DNA from: Phytoseiulus persimilis
Lineage: Eukaryota > Arthropoda > Arachnida > Mesostigmata > Phytoseiidae
Length of the DNA: 64,000 bases
Assembly: GCA_037576195.1 (NCBI GenBank)
Contig: CM075101.1
Span: forward strand, 29,636,001-29,700,000
Direction: 5' to 3'
The notes under the pieces were generated by a model that saw only the letters and a list, made by a program, of their open reading frames with translations, did not search any database and had not been told where the DNA came from. Positions 41,160-50,668 of the stretch are shown here, in pieces (the stretch's first letter is position 1; every line of letters starts with the position of its first letter). The position numbers were made by a program, and so were the translations under genes.

Positions 41160-42940
41160 TCACATCCCATCTGTGTTCGAGGAGAAGGACTCGTCAGACG
41201 CGTCTTCCTCCTGCTTCTGGTACTCTCCTATCAAATCCTTCACATCTTCGAACGCTTCCATGATGTCTTCGACTCTCATTCCTTCCGAGTTGAAGCTAGA
41301 GAAATTCTGACTCTTGTTAATGCGCGGAACACTACGCCGAGAGAGGCTTCCCATGTGTAAAATGATGTCGGCATACTCACGTGTGCAAGAAAGCTTTTTT
41401 TGATGCCATCACGCTGAATTTACGTGCCATCTGCGCGAAGACGTTCTTGATCGCTGTATTAGTCGTTAGCATGCTCACTGCTGCTGAGGTCTGCAGAAAT
41501 GACGGCGAAGACCGTTGTTAGAAGATCCTATAGCATACCGGAGCATTGAGAGGCTGTTCCAGAGTGGCTGTTCATCGCCCCGACTCATTGTGACCCTGGA
41601 ACTCACCCCATAAAACCCGCAATCCTTCGGATATACCGTCGGACAGCTGACATGGCTCAGCCTGAACACCGGAGAGCACCACGGTGCTTTGGTGACATCC
41701 TTCAAGCTCCTCAGTTTCACGATTGTCTGTTGTAACTCGAGAGGCTGCAGGGAGCCGCGATAGAGCAAACAACGAGCAATGTGACGGCCTCCGTTGAAGT
41801 CGCACGAAATCAGCCCGGCTCGATTTTCGAAGAGATCGCGCGTCATATCCTCCATCGATATCAAATGATTTGTCGACGATTTGACGGCTTGGGCGAAGCT
41901 CAGCTGAGACCAAAAAGTTCCTTGATGAATACGGTCCAACCAAAGCCTGCCCAAACGTGCTTGATTATGCGGTCGCGCAATCGGAGCGGAAAAGTCTGAC
42001 TCACGCCCGAATAATGAAGCCTTTTGAAGGGAACGAGAGCGGTGACTAGTCCGGCCATGCTCATAGCCTGGACGCCGGTCGACCGAAAACCTAAAGTCGC
42101 TGTCGAGAGGGCTTGTGCGATCAAGAGATTCAAGTTCCTGTCATTGGCAGCATCTGTGGGCTTCAGATTCGCTTCAAGAAGCTTGTAAACAGCCTCATTG
42201 TCTACCACGAAACTGCAATCCATTGTCGGCAAGGCCGCCTGAGTTGACAAAACAGCGTTATAGGGTTCCACAGGGATCGCCGAGATGCTTGGGGACGGGA
42301 GAATCGCTAGCTCGAAGAAGTTCTTCCGTTGAAACTCCGAGCTCAGGTACTCCGTGAGCAGCGCTGCGACTCCCGAGCCAGTACCTCCGCAAATGGATCG
42401 GAAGAAAAAGAATCCCTGGAACGAATCACATCTCTCGACCATCCTTCGGATTTGATGGAGAGCGTCCTCCAGAACTTGAGGCCCAGTATAGTGCCGTCCA
42501 CGCGCGAAGCAGTTGGCAGCGGATTCCGCGCCCGAGATCAGGAAAGCCGGGTTGAAGAGCTGTCTAGAGAGCGGAAGTCACATCGGGAGGTATCGCGAGA
42601 ATTTCACCATGAGCGCCTTTGAAGGGAACAACGCTAGCGTGGACGTGGATGGAATCGGGGAGTTTCTGGAGCTCTCGGCTCCCAGACCTACTCACCCATT
42701 CGAACTCCTTCGTAAGCCGTCGATTGCGTCAGGTTCAGAGTCGAGGAACAGAGCTCTCGGGAAAAGCTTCTGATTCGCCTCGTAGAAATTGCACGTGGCA
42801 TCAGTGTGCTCCAGGTCGTCTGTTTTCGAACTCAGAGTCCCATCACTGCAAACACCGTGTTCCAGACAGAGCAGCTCCCAGAGAGCTTCACCGACTTTGA
42901 TACCGGCGTTGCCGATATGAACGTTGATGATTTCTCTCAT
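41160..42940 (-). CDS. Divergent alpha-tubulin, 448 aa, 5 exons
   Basis: Exons from 5': 42940-42696, 42563-42005, 41903-41607, 41490-41381 and 41295-41160. Phases agree at every junction, and 448 aa compares with about 450 in the family. Family signatures run end to end: MREI start, the WEL.CLEHG block, a Lys at 39 (site equivalent to acetylated Lys40), the PRALFLD.EP loop, a GGTGSG phosphate loop, VEPYN, NLN.LI, LVPF and a final EGM helix. It groups with alpha rather than beta tubulin by CLEHG and the Lys40 loop. Many contact residues are changed: Gln11 to Asn, Gly142 to Cys, Tyr224 to Asp and the catalytic Glu254 to Gly. The tail ends in DGM, with no terminal Tyr or poly-Glu. An intact frame at this divergence suggests a selected, specialised isotype such as a germline form; an ageing pseudogene is less likely. 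The function is inferred, the family is seen. Confidence 0.88.
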
Positions 42941-43129
42941 GATCCCTGTTCGAATGAATTGGTCAGCAACGGAACGACCCAGTACGCGGCCGCGCCTTCC
43001 GACAACTTGGGTAGGTTGCACGTCAGTCGAATGCACGCACATTCTATAGAGCAGCAGCAATAGACGGATTGGGCGTTCCAGAACCCCCGCCGGAGGAAGA
43101 AAGTCCGTGCTATGCCGTTCATCCGTCGT

Positions 43130-43135
43130 TTATTG
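43130..43135 (-). terminator. Candidate polyadenylation signal of the orphan helical gene
   Basis: AATAAA on the minus strand, 115 nt downstream of the stop at 43250. A similar motif lies a few bases upstream in the + direction. It supports the gene ending here and not running into alpha-tubulin. Confidence 0.45.
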
Positions 43136-43249
43136 GTGGCGATTTTATTCGATTTCCCAAATCAATGTTTACGATGGTATCTATTTACAATGGAAAGTTC
43201 GTCAGGATGTGACCGTTTTCCAGTTACTCTGGGAACGCCCCAATAGTTC

Positions 43250-43958
43250 CTACTTTCGGTTAGACTCGTGCTTCTTGTTGTACATCTCATGGACAACCTC
43301 GAAGACTCGTTTCGTTGCCGCTTGCTGGCTGATCCGATTCCTTTCCTCAAAAGTATAAACGGATCCGAGACTCTGAAGCATCTGGAACTCCTGTGTCTGG
43401 AATGAAGATTCAGAGACGCCTCGGTCATCCCACGGTTTCTTCATAACGACTCCATAAAGCAGCTTGACTAACATTGTTCGAGAGTAACTGAGCTCACCCA
43501 CCAAACGAGAGTTCTCTTCGGCAACTGCTTCATCCGCATTGTTGGCACAGGCTGCGTGCAGAAGTCTGATGAGGCAGTCGGTAGTTTCTTCAACCAGTTC
43601 GTCGTTCTGGGGAGATTCGATGATGTACTTGAGTATCTCCTCTCTAGCATACGATCTCTTGCGGCAGAAAACACATCAGTGCTAGTGATGTGTTCTCAGG
43701 GAAATATCAAGCGCGAGCAGCAATTAGGGATCAAGCTTCGCCCTGATAGAGAGAGCCGATGTCCAGACCCTCGGCGGGAGTACCGATGCAGCGAGTGGGC
43801 CTTTCATTCGCGAAAAATCATATGCTTGGGGGACTGATTGGACACACGACTCAAGACATGGAGCCGTCACGAGTCACCAAATCAACAGCAACGTATCAAG
43901 GCAACGTTCGGGAATCTTCACATACCAGTCGGTTCTTCTGCGACGCTGAAAAATGCAT
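43250..43958 (-). CDS. Orphan helical protein, 146 aa, 2 exons
   Basis: I do not recognise this protein. Exon 1 (43958-43926) encodes 11 residues from ATG to a strong GTATGT donor. Exon 2 (43657-43250) adds 135 residues. Both ends of the intron are phase 0. Exon 2 looks plainly coding: helix-rich, with acidic and leucine-rich stretches (DELVEETTDCLIRLLHAAC) and an amphipathic C-terminus. No signal peptide or membrane segment is seen, so a cytosolic or nuclear protein with alpha-solenoid-like helices is the best guess. An AATAAA lies 115 nt past the stop. The gene is head-to-head with CysRS and upstream of alpha-tubulin on the same strand. The exon 2 acceptor could be moved by a few bases, and the tiny first exon is the weakest part of the model. 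Confidence 0.55.
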
Positions 43959-44385
43959 TTTCCCCAAGGAACGAGATACGAGGAAATAAATTCTAGAGCA
44001 GATCACCTATCTGCCCGCGGAATTTCGTATTCGGAGACACGGCGCCAGTTTTCGAATTCCGTGGATGGGGAGGATACAGTGATCCCTCGAGCACGTCAGC
44101 TCACCGTAGCTGAAGTCTGAGCGCTTGAGACAGATTTTGCGGGGATGGACCCCGAACACGAAACGCAGCGATCGATTCACTCGGAGCTTGGTTCTCGAAG
44201 TTCAAAATCGGGCGCGTCATCAGTTGCCGCGTGCTTCGCCGTGTACACGACACTCTGTGGCCATAACAAAAACATCCGAACGGCGGCGAGGCACAGTGCC
44301 GTTCGGAGGGAGGCAGATCAGGGCATTGTGCGTTTCGTCAAGAAATTTTCGGCGACATAAGGTCGTTCGCGGACTGGATATTGCC
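43959..44385. promoter_or_regulatory. Shared head-to-head promoter region (orphan gene and CysRS)
   Basis: The 427 bp between the two divergent ATGs must hold the 5' leaders and core promoters of both genes. No TATA box is obvious, as is usual for housekeeping genes. This is inferred from layout only. Confidence 0.4.
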
Positions 44386-46915
44386 ATGGAGGAGAGAAAA
44401 AAACGTTGCCAACCAGAATGGAAAACGCCTGAGTCTCAAAATGTGCCATTGAAGTTGTACAATTCCCTCACCAGGGACAAAGAGATTTTCGTTCCCCAAA
44501 AAGGCAGTCGGCGTGTCACTTGGTACAACTGTGGGCCGACCGTCTACGATGCCTCACACATGGGTCACGCGCGGTCGTACATTTCTTTCGACATCATCCG
44601 ACGAGTGCTGACCAATTACTTCGGATACGATGTGTTCTACGTGATGAACATCACCGATATTGATGACAAAATTATCAGACGCGCCCGTCAGAATTTCTTG
44701 TTCGAACAATACCGCGCATCGGCTGGGAGTACTGCAAAAGTTGTAGAGGACGGAAACATTGCGGTGACGAAACTTCGTGAGAAGATGCTGAGAGAAGAAG
44801 ACAAGGACAAGAAGGCCATGCTCGAAAGGTGAGTGACGTCACCGTACACGTCAGAAGGGCTCGACAATCACCCATATGTTCGAGTCGGGCGCCCTATGAT
44901 ATTGGAACCCTTACATCGTCTTCGGAGAAGCGCCGAATATCCGAATGAAATCCGCTCATCGAATCGTGGCGCGAGTGCTGCGGATCAGTCGGAACTCTCG
45001 CGGGCCCATATCAAAACCGGAGGAGTGACCTTTCCAAGTAGAATAGAGCTCTACTGCACGAGATGAGAAGCTTGGACATCCTTGTCTACCTCCATTTGAC
45101 CTGTTGAAGTTAGCTATACCGATGATTTCCCGCCACTGACAGTTTCACTCGGAACTTCCTAACACTCTGTTCCGAATTTTCAGACTCATCACGGCAGCCG
45201 AGACGGCACTGGTGAATCCCTCGGATGAAGCAGCGCTGTGGAACGCACTGAAAGATCCCCTGGCGGACTGGCTGGACGCTCAGAAAGGATCTACGGTTAC
45301 TGATCATTCGATATTCAACAAGTTGTCGAGACATTTCGAAGAAGAATATTTCGCCGACATGAAGGCTTTGAATGTTCTGCCTCCGGATGCAGTCACCCGC
45401 GTTTCGGAGCATGTTCCTGAAATCGTTGATTTCGTGGAGAAAATCATTGAGCGGGGTTTCGCATACGAGTACGAAGGTTCCGTTTACTTCGACACCAATA
45501 AGTTTGACAAATCCAAGGATCATTTCTATGCGAAGTTGCTGCCGGAGGCTTTCGGAGACGAGAAGGCACTCGAAGAAGGTGAAGGAGATCTTTGTCAGGG
45601 AGCTCAGAAGAAGAGCGCCTCCGATTTTGCTCTGTGGAAAGCTTCGAAACCAGGGGAACCTGAATGGGACTCACCTTGGGGAAAAGGACGGCCAGGATGG
45701 CACATTGAATGCTCTGTCATGGCATCGGCTCTGTTGGGAGAGAGCATGGACATACATTCTGGCGGTTTCGATCTCAAATTCCCCCATCACGACAACGAGA
45801 TCGCCCAATCGGAAGCCTATTTCGGTAACGACAACTGGGTCCGATATTTCTTACACTCGGGGCACCTCACGATCTCCGGCTGCAAGATGTCGAAATCTCT
45901 CAAAAACTTCGTCTCTATAAAAGACGCCTTGCGGAAAAACACCGCGCGCCAGCTGCGGTTGGCGTTCCTCCTGCATCAGTGGAAGGATACACTCGATTAT
46001 AGCGAAAACACCATGGACATCGCTGTGCAGTATGAAAAAAATTTCAACGAATTCTTCCTATCTGTGAAAGACGTACTCCGCTTATCCTCTGAGTCTGCTA
46101 CGGAATCTTTCCTCAAGTGGGGCCCGGATGAATCGCAACTGAACGAGGTCTTCCAAACATCTCGGCAAAACGTACATTCTGCACTCTGTGATAGCATCGA
46201 CACTCGGACCGCGTTGGATGCCTTGAGGGATTCGGTGTCTGCTGCGAACATATACATGCGGGAGAAGAAGGCCGCAAAGAAAATTCTGAATGCTGTTCTC
46301 TTGAGGAACATAGCATCGTATGCCACAAACATTCTGCGGGTGTTCGGTGCCATTGAAACCGCGGACTGCATCGGCTTCCCTACTGCATCTGGAGGCGAAG
46401 GCGGCAGTATTGAAACACTTGTCACCCCTTACTTGACAACGCTTGCCAACTTCCGGGACGAAGTACGAACTATTGCCCGAGAAACCAAACAGCTGGATAT
46501 TCTCAAAGTGTGCGACTGTCTTCGGGACGACGTGCTGCCGGAGCTTGGAGTTCGTTTGGAAGATCACGATGGTCAGCCGACGGTAGTCAAACTCAGCGAT
46601 AGAGAAACTCTTCTTAGAGAGAAACAAGCGAAGATCAGACAGGAAGAGAAGAAACGGCTAGAGAAAGAATCTAAAAAAAATGAGCAAGCTGCCGCAGCAG
46701 CGGAGAAGGACCGAATCCGGAGAATAGCACCGAAGGACTTATTCAGGAACGAAACCGACAAGTACAGTTGCTTCGACGACACAGGGCTACCGACTCACGA
46801 CGCGGATGGCAAGGAGATAAGTAAAGGGCTTCAGAAGAAGTTGAAGAAGCTCCAGCAGGCACATGAGAAAAAACATCTGGATTTCCTCGCCGAACAGGAG
46901 AACACTGCTTCGTGA
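44386..46915 (+). CDS. CysRS (CARS1): Cytoplasmic cysteinyl-tRNA synthetase, 2 exons, 724 aa
   Basis: Class Ia aminoacyl-tRNA synthetase that joins cysteine to tRNA-Cys in the cytosol. Exon 1 is 44386-44828 and exon 2 is 45184-46915; the GT-AG intron of 355 bp splits an Arg codon. The ATG was chosen for its context (GCCATGG) and because upstream frame has no ATG. The HIGH motif reads HMGH (residues 58-61) and KMSKS is intact (382-386). The zinc ligands expected for the family are present: Cys49, Cys324 in GWHIEC, and His349 and Glu353 in the PHHDNE block. A Lys/Glu/Ala-rich basic coiled segment follows at roughly 620-670, then the eukaryote-specific DKYS/GLPTHD.DGKE tail. The N-terminus begins shortly before the catalytic domain, so it lacks the GST-like extension found in some vertebrate isoforms. 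It shares a divergent promoter with the orphan upstream and converges with IMP4. Confidence 0.97.
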
Positions 46916-46957
46916 GTTTCATCGAGTTGCTTTCGCTGACTTGAATCATTGATCCTC

Positions 46958-46963
46958 AATAAA
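46958..46963 (+). terminator. Polyadenylation signal of CysRS
   Basis: AATAAA 43 nt after the CysRS stop codon in an AT-rich stretch, a typical distance for a short 3' untranslated region. Confidence 0.6.
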
Positions 46964-47422
46964 TTAATTTATCTGCACGTGGATCCTACAGGTTTCTTCC
47001 GCAAATGAATCCACGAAGACGAACCTCGGAGCGGTTCCGACTTATCATGGAGGCTCTTCTCGCTCTGCGAGATCAGAGAGAAATTTACTCGTGTTTTCTC
47101 CCTCGATCAGAGCCAACACAGAATGAGGAAACACAAACGTCTCGAATCAGAGACTCGGTACACCGGTGGCAACTCGAGCGAATATGAGATGTTAAAACCA
47201 GAACTTTCATCGATCTCGTAATGCCCGAGTCAGTCAAGATTGAGTGAGATTCCATCAAGACATGAGTCGAATCTCGGTGGGAACAATGAACCTCGATTGA
47301 TGTGACGGGCACTGCGGTGAACATCAGGTCGAACTGGAATCACGGGAAACGCATCTTCCCATGTATTTGCCAGTTCCGCGATCAGAGCCGCTTTTCATCT
47401 GCCCTGAATTGATTTGACATCG

Positions 47423-47428
47423 TTTATT
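47423..47428 (-). terminator. Polyadenylation signal of IMP4
   Basis: AATAAA on the minus strand, 43 nt after the IMP4 stop codon. With the CysRS signal it leaves under 500 bp between the two transcript ends. Confidence 0.6.
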
Positions 47429-47470
47429 CAGATAAACAGCCAAGGAGAGAAGCAACAATTCCGATATCGG

Positions 47471-48770
47471 TTACGCATCTTCTGCCAGTTCAGAGCTTTC
47501 GCCAAGGAAAAGCCGTTTCTTCGACGTGTTCATGAACGGTTTCAAACTCCATTCAGAATCCAAAGCTGAGGCTTCGTCAATAGACCCAAGCTTTATATCG
47601 TACAGTTTGAGTTCGAAACGAGGTCCAACTTCTTGGAGTTCAACTTGTCCGTCCACCATGTTATACGTGTGATGTCTGTGGGAGGATATGGCGAGTTATG
47701 GAAAGTTTTGAGGTCACAGATTTTCGATCGAGCGACGTAGCTCGGTTTCGTGGACGGATAGAAAATCATGGAGAACCCACCTGAACAGGACGTAGTCGTC
47801 CACGTTAGCGAAAGAAATCACTCGTTTCGAATCTTCTTTCGGGACAGGGAAGAGATATTTCAGTATTTTCTCGGTACGCTTCCCGAGATTCGTGGTGAAA
47901 TTGTTGAACAGCAGATGTGGGTAGGCTTCTGACATGGTCCCGATGTCCGGAATCTCATGCCTGGAATATTCCATATTAAGGCGCCCCACTGTGGAGAACA
48001 TTATGCGGCTCCAGTTCTTCGAGCAGCAGTATCCGTATACCCGAATGATCGCTATACTCACCTCATCACAGCGTTGTATATTGTGAAGTACGCTGTAGGC
48101 CCATAAGGGAGATGACTAATCACTAAACCATCAGGTCTCCCTCTGGTTTCTTGAACTATTATGAAATCCGTCACATCGTTGGCTCTACAAGCTGTCACTA
48201 GTTCTCTAAGGTCGTACGTTCCTGAAGAGAAACACTAGTGTGAGCGATTGGGCGCTGCGGTTCTGTTGGTCGGCCGCTCCATGGATTTCAATTTCGCAGA
48301 ACGGCGGTGTACTGACGTTCCTACCTCTATTCATCTTCTGAGCATTCGGGAATACCAATTTCAGTTCTTTCGCGAACTGTTTCAGCGACGAAGATGGGTC
48401 ATGTGTGGTTGTTATGACAATTTTCGGATCTGTCACTCCAGCCCATCGATATTCATCGTCTTCGGCGTTGTGGGATAGAGGCTGCAACGTTGAGAGGGAA
48501 ATTGACTCCCTTGGCGCCTCGAGGCAATACCTCATCTCATATTTTGCCACAAATCATTGATGCACAGCGATTGAAACTCACAGCGCTCAGATCCCATTCG
48601 AGTGAGTCCTGGAGCTTGAGGGCTTCTGCGCGGAGCTCCGTCGGAAGCGGCTTATTGCTCTCGACGGCACTTCTCAATTTCTCTTTCTTGGACTCTATCG
48701 CCTTACGTTTTTCGTCAACTGTCTTGTTATACAAATACTCCCGCCTTTCTCGAGCTAGTCGCCGCAGCAT
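47471..48770 (-). CDS. IMP4: U3 snoRNP protein IMP4 (Brix domain), 5 exons, 296 aa
   Basis: Nucleolar component of the U3 snoRNP / small-subunit processome, needed for 18S rRNA maturation together with IMP3 and MPP10. Exons from 5': 48770-48582, 48481-48325, 48221-48062, 47960-47781 and 47675-47471. Phases match at all four junctions, and 296 aa compares with 291 in human. Order of signatures: basic coiled N-terminus (MLRR..RERREYLY), LPTELRAEALKLQ, DDEYRWAGV.DPK, DPSS.LK.FAKEL, the NRG / DLRELV segment at the exon 2-3 border, ISHLPYGPTAYF, then the Brix-type IPDIGTMSEA, YLFPVPKEDSKRVI and VGPRFELKLY blocks. All introns are short (about 100-105 bp). An AG just before the ATG could close a leader intron. 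Identity is certain; exon borders are supported by both homology and phase. Confidence 0.96.
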
Positions 48771-49139
48771 CGCTGTGTTAGAAAGAGATGAACTTGATAT
48801 GGTTAGGATCCGGAAACTTTTCTCGAACATACACTGTCCGCTGAGCAAGAACAATTCCTCCATGTAAGGCACAGTCTCCAACTAACTTTTTCTGCCAATG
48901 ACCGGTTTTGGAAAGTTTGTTTTCAGTGAGCTCACCTAAGGGACTTCCGACAGCTCAAGCTCTGCCTCAGCACAGAGAAACTTCCTGGACACGGCAACGG
49001 TGGGAGCCTCGGGCGATTCCACTCAAACTCTCGTTCCTGATGCTCTAACCACTGGTCGAGAGTGCTTCGTTCGAACTCGCACGTGTTGTTTGTTTAGCTC
49101 GATCCCGAACAGCTGACTGGCTCCGCCAGCTTAGCGGCT
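48771..49139. other. IMP4 upstream region
   Basis: The 369 bp upstream of IMP4 should contain its promoter and possibly a leader exon. I see no coding exon or recognisable repeat here. Confidence 0.4.
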
Positions 49140-50130
49140 TGTTGACTGGCTCGTTGCTAGGAGACCGCAGATACGCTGCCGGAGAGTTGTGGCATCACGA
49201 ACATGATTCTTGCGTAAAATGGCATAGGAAAGAGCCAACTTCCGAGCAGTATTGATCAGTCTCAAGGCAAGAATGAATGAAATATCTTGAAATAGGCGTT
49301 TCCCAGCTGAGATGTAGAGGGGGGTCTACGTGCCATTCTGTCTCCGCTCGGAAGTGGATTCCCGTCCGGCTTGATGTTAAGTATTGACTTCGAGTCCTGA
49401 TGTGCCAAGACGACATTTACCGAGTGAGTTCATAACAATATGAGTCCATTACTGCTCTGGGCTCGACATTTCCGATGTCAGAAGCAGTAGCGCAGCTATA
49501 GGGGGGTGGAGAGGTGGACCGCCCAGGGCACCGCCCCCCCCCCGAGCAGCACCGGGGGCGCCGCTTTCTGATTCTCGCTGTAATAAGTAACTTTTGGAAC
49601 TCATTAGCGATAGGGGACTCCCCTGTCTCGAGAAAATGGACGCCAATGGACAGCATGTCGGCCTGAGTGCTGACGAACAGGCAAGCTCCTTCGACGCAAA
49701 ATCGAAAATGAGCGCGGCGATGCGTTATTTCGCGAGGAGCAGCGCTCAAAACATCCAGTCCCTCCATTTCCCAGTGCAGCTCCAAACGGAAGCCGTTGGA
49801 ACCGAGGCTAGCTGCAGCCACAGCTGAATCGAGAGCCCCATCCGAGGTTCCTCCGAGAAATCGCTCGACCACCATTAGTTGAGCAACTTGGCGAGCATAG
49901 GTCTCGACTGACGATCAATCGCTTTTGCTTCACCGAGATAGCTGAGAAGTATCGAATCCCTGGCTGCCGTGTCGGAAGCCGCTTTAAAGTCGACGAAGAC
50001 AGCGGAAGGATACCGCTTGGCGACGGGGACGGTTGGTACCTCGCTTGCGGAGATCTCGGCCCACAGCGGCGCGCGCCCGAATTCTCGAAGAGTGACTTCC
50101 CTCGGACCCAGGTCGAAGAGCTCCCTCACT
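49140..50130 (-). pseudogene. Decayed LINE (non-LTR) reverse transcriptase
   Basis: Family blocks of a non-LTR reverse transcriptase appear in the right order on the minus strand but in different frames. Near 50,010-50,060 lies a domain A block (AVFVDFKAA.DTAARD, keeping the first catalytic Asp). Near 49,610 is a domain B block (RQGSPLS), near 49,380 a domain D-like SGLEVNT, and near 49,250-49,150 a C-terminal block resembling RLINTARKLALSYAILRK. Several frame changes and stops separate them, and the YADD region is replaced by a GC-rich insertion (49,486-49,565). The element is therefore dead. The endonuclease part was not found upstream, so it is probably truncated at its 5' end, as is common for LINEs. 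The clade was not assigned. Confidence 0.65.
49486..49565 (+). repeat. GC-rich insertion with hAT-end-like start inside the LINE remnant
   Basis: The segment begins CAGTAGCGCAGCTATAGGGG, close to the CAGNGGCGTAGC-type termini known from hAT elements, and runs through a C10 tract. It interrupts the reverse-transcriptase reading between domains B and D. No partner end or target duplication was found, so it may be a fragment. Confidence 0.3.
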
Positions 50131-50595
50131 CACTCTGATAGCTTCTTGACTCATCGATTCATTATCTCAGGGAGCCGTGCCACAGGCAATACAAATTCAG
50201 AGTCGATCTGAGAGACGGCTCACCTCCGTTCGGGAGCCCAGCAAAGATCATCGGCAGCATGTCTCCGAAATTCAGTTGAAGATTTCAGGTTTTGCGACTC
50301 CTGTGCCCCACCTTCATGAACGGGTTTTCACCATAGTATGCTGGAGCGTTCCTTGGTTCAGATGGAAAACTGCGCATTCCAGTCAGAGATTTGCTCAATC
50401 ATTTGTTCAAAACAATTTAATTAATCAACCCCAGCATCGCGTGCCCCTCACCGGCGCGGATGCTTCCAATGTATAATCCGACATTCGTTATGTAATGCAA
50501 GTCTCTCCGTGGAGGGCTCTCGACCTGATTGAGATGATAAACTGAACCGACTCCTCATGACGAGAGAATGAACTTTGGTCAACGAAAAAAATAGA
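50131..50595. other. Stretch between LINE remnant and tRNA-Lys
   Basis: These 465 bp show no gene. They may include the eroded 5' part of the LINE and the 3' flank of the tRNA gene, but nothing could be aligned with confidence. Confidence 0.3.
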
Positions 50596-50668
50596 CGCCC
50601 AAACAGGGACTCGAACCCTGGACCCTTAGGTTAAAAGCCTAATGCTCTACCGACTGAGCTATCTGGGC
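50596..50668 (-). tRNA. tRNA-Lys-TTT: tRNA-Lys (anticodon UUU)
   Basis: A 73-nt cloverleaf read on the minus strand. The 7-bp acceptor stem (GCCCAGA with TTTGGGC, one G-T pair) is followed by discriminator G. The D arm contains AGCTCAGTCGGTAGAGC. The anticodon stem is TTAGG/CCTAA around loop CTTTTAA, giving anticodon UUU, which decodes AAA/AAG lysine codons. The T arm contains GGTTCGAGTCC. There is no intron and CCA is not encoded. The box A and box B promoter elements are intact, so the gene should be transcribed by RNA polymerase III. A short A/T run lies just downstream in the 50581-50595 region. It is the only tRNA seen in the window. Confidence 0.95.

Larger units (their letters stand above)
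46916..47470. other. Convergent gap between CysRS and IMP4
   Basis: These 555 bp contain the 3' untranslated regions of two convergent genes. A candidate polyadenylation signal for each is listed separately; no further exon is seen. Confidence 0.6.
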
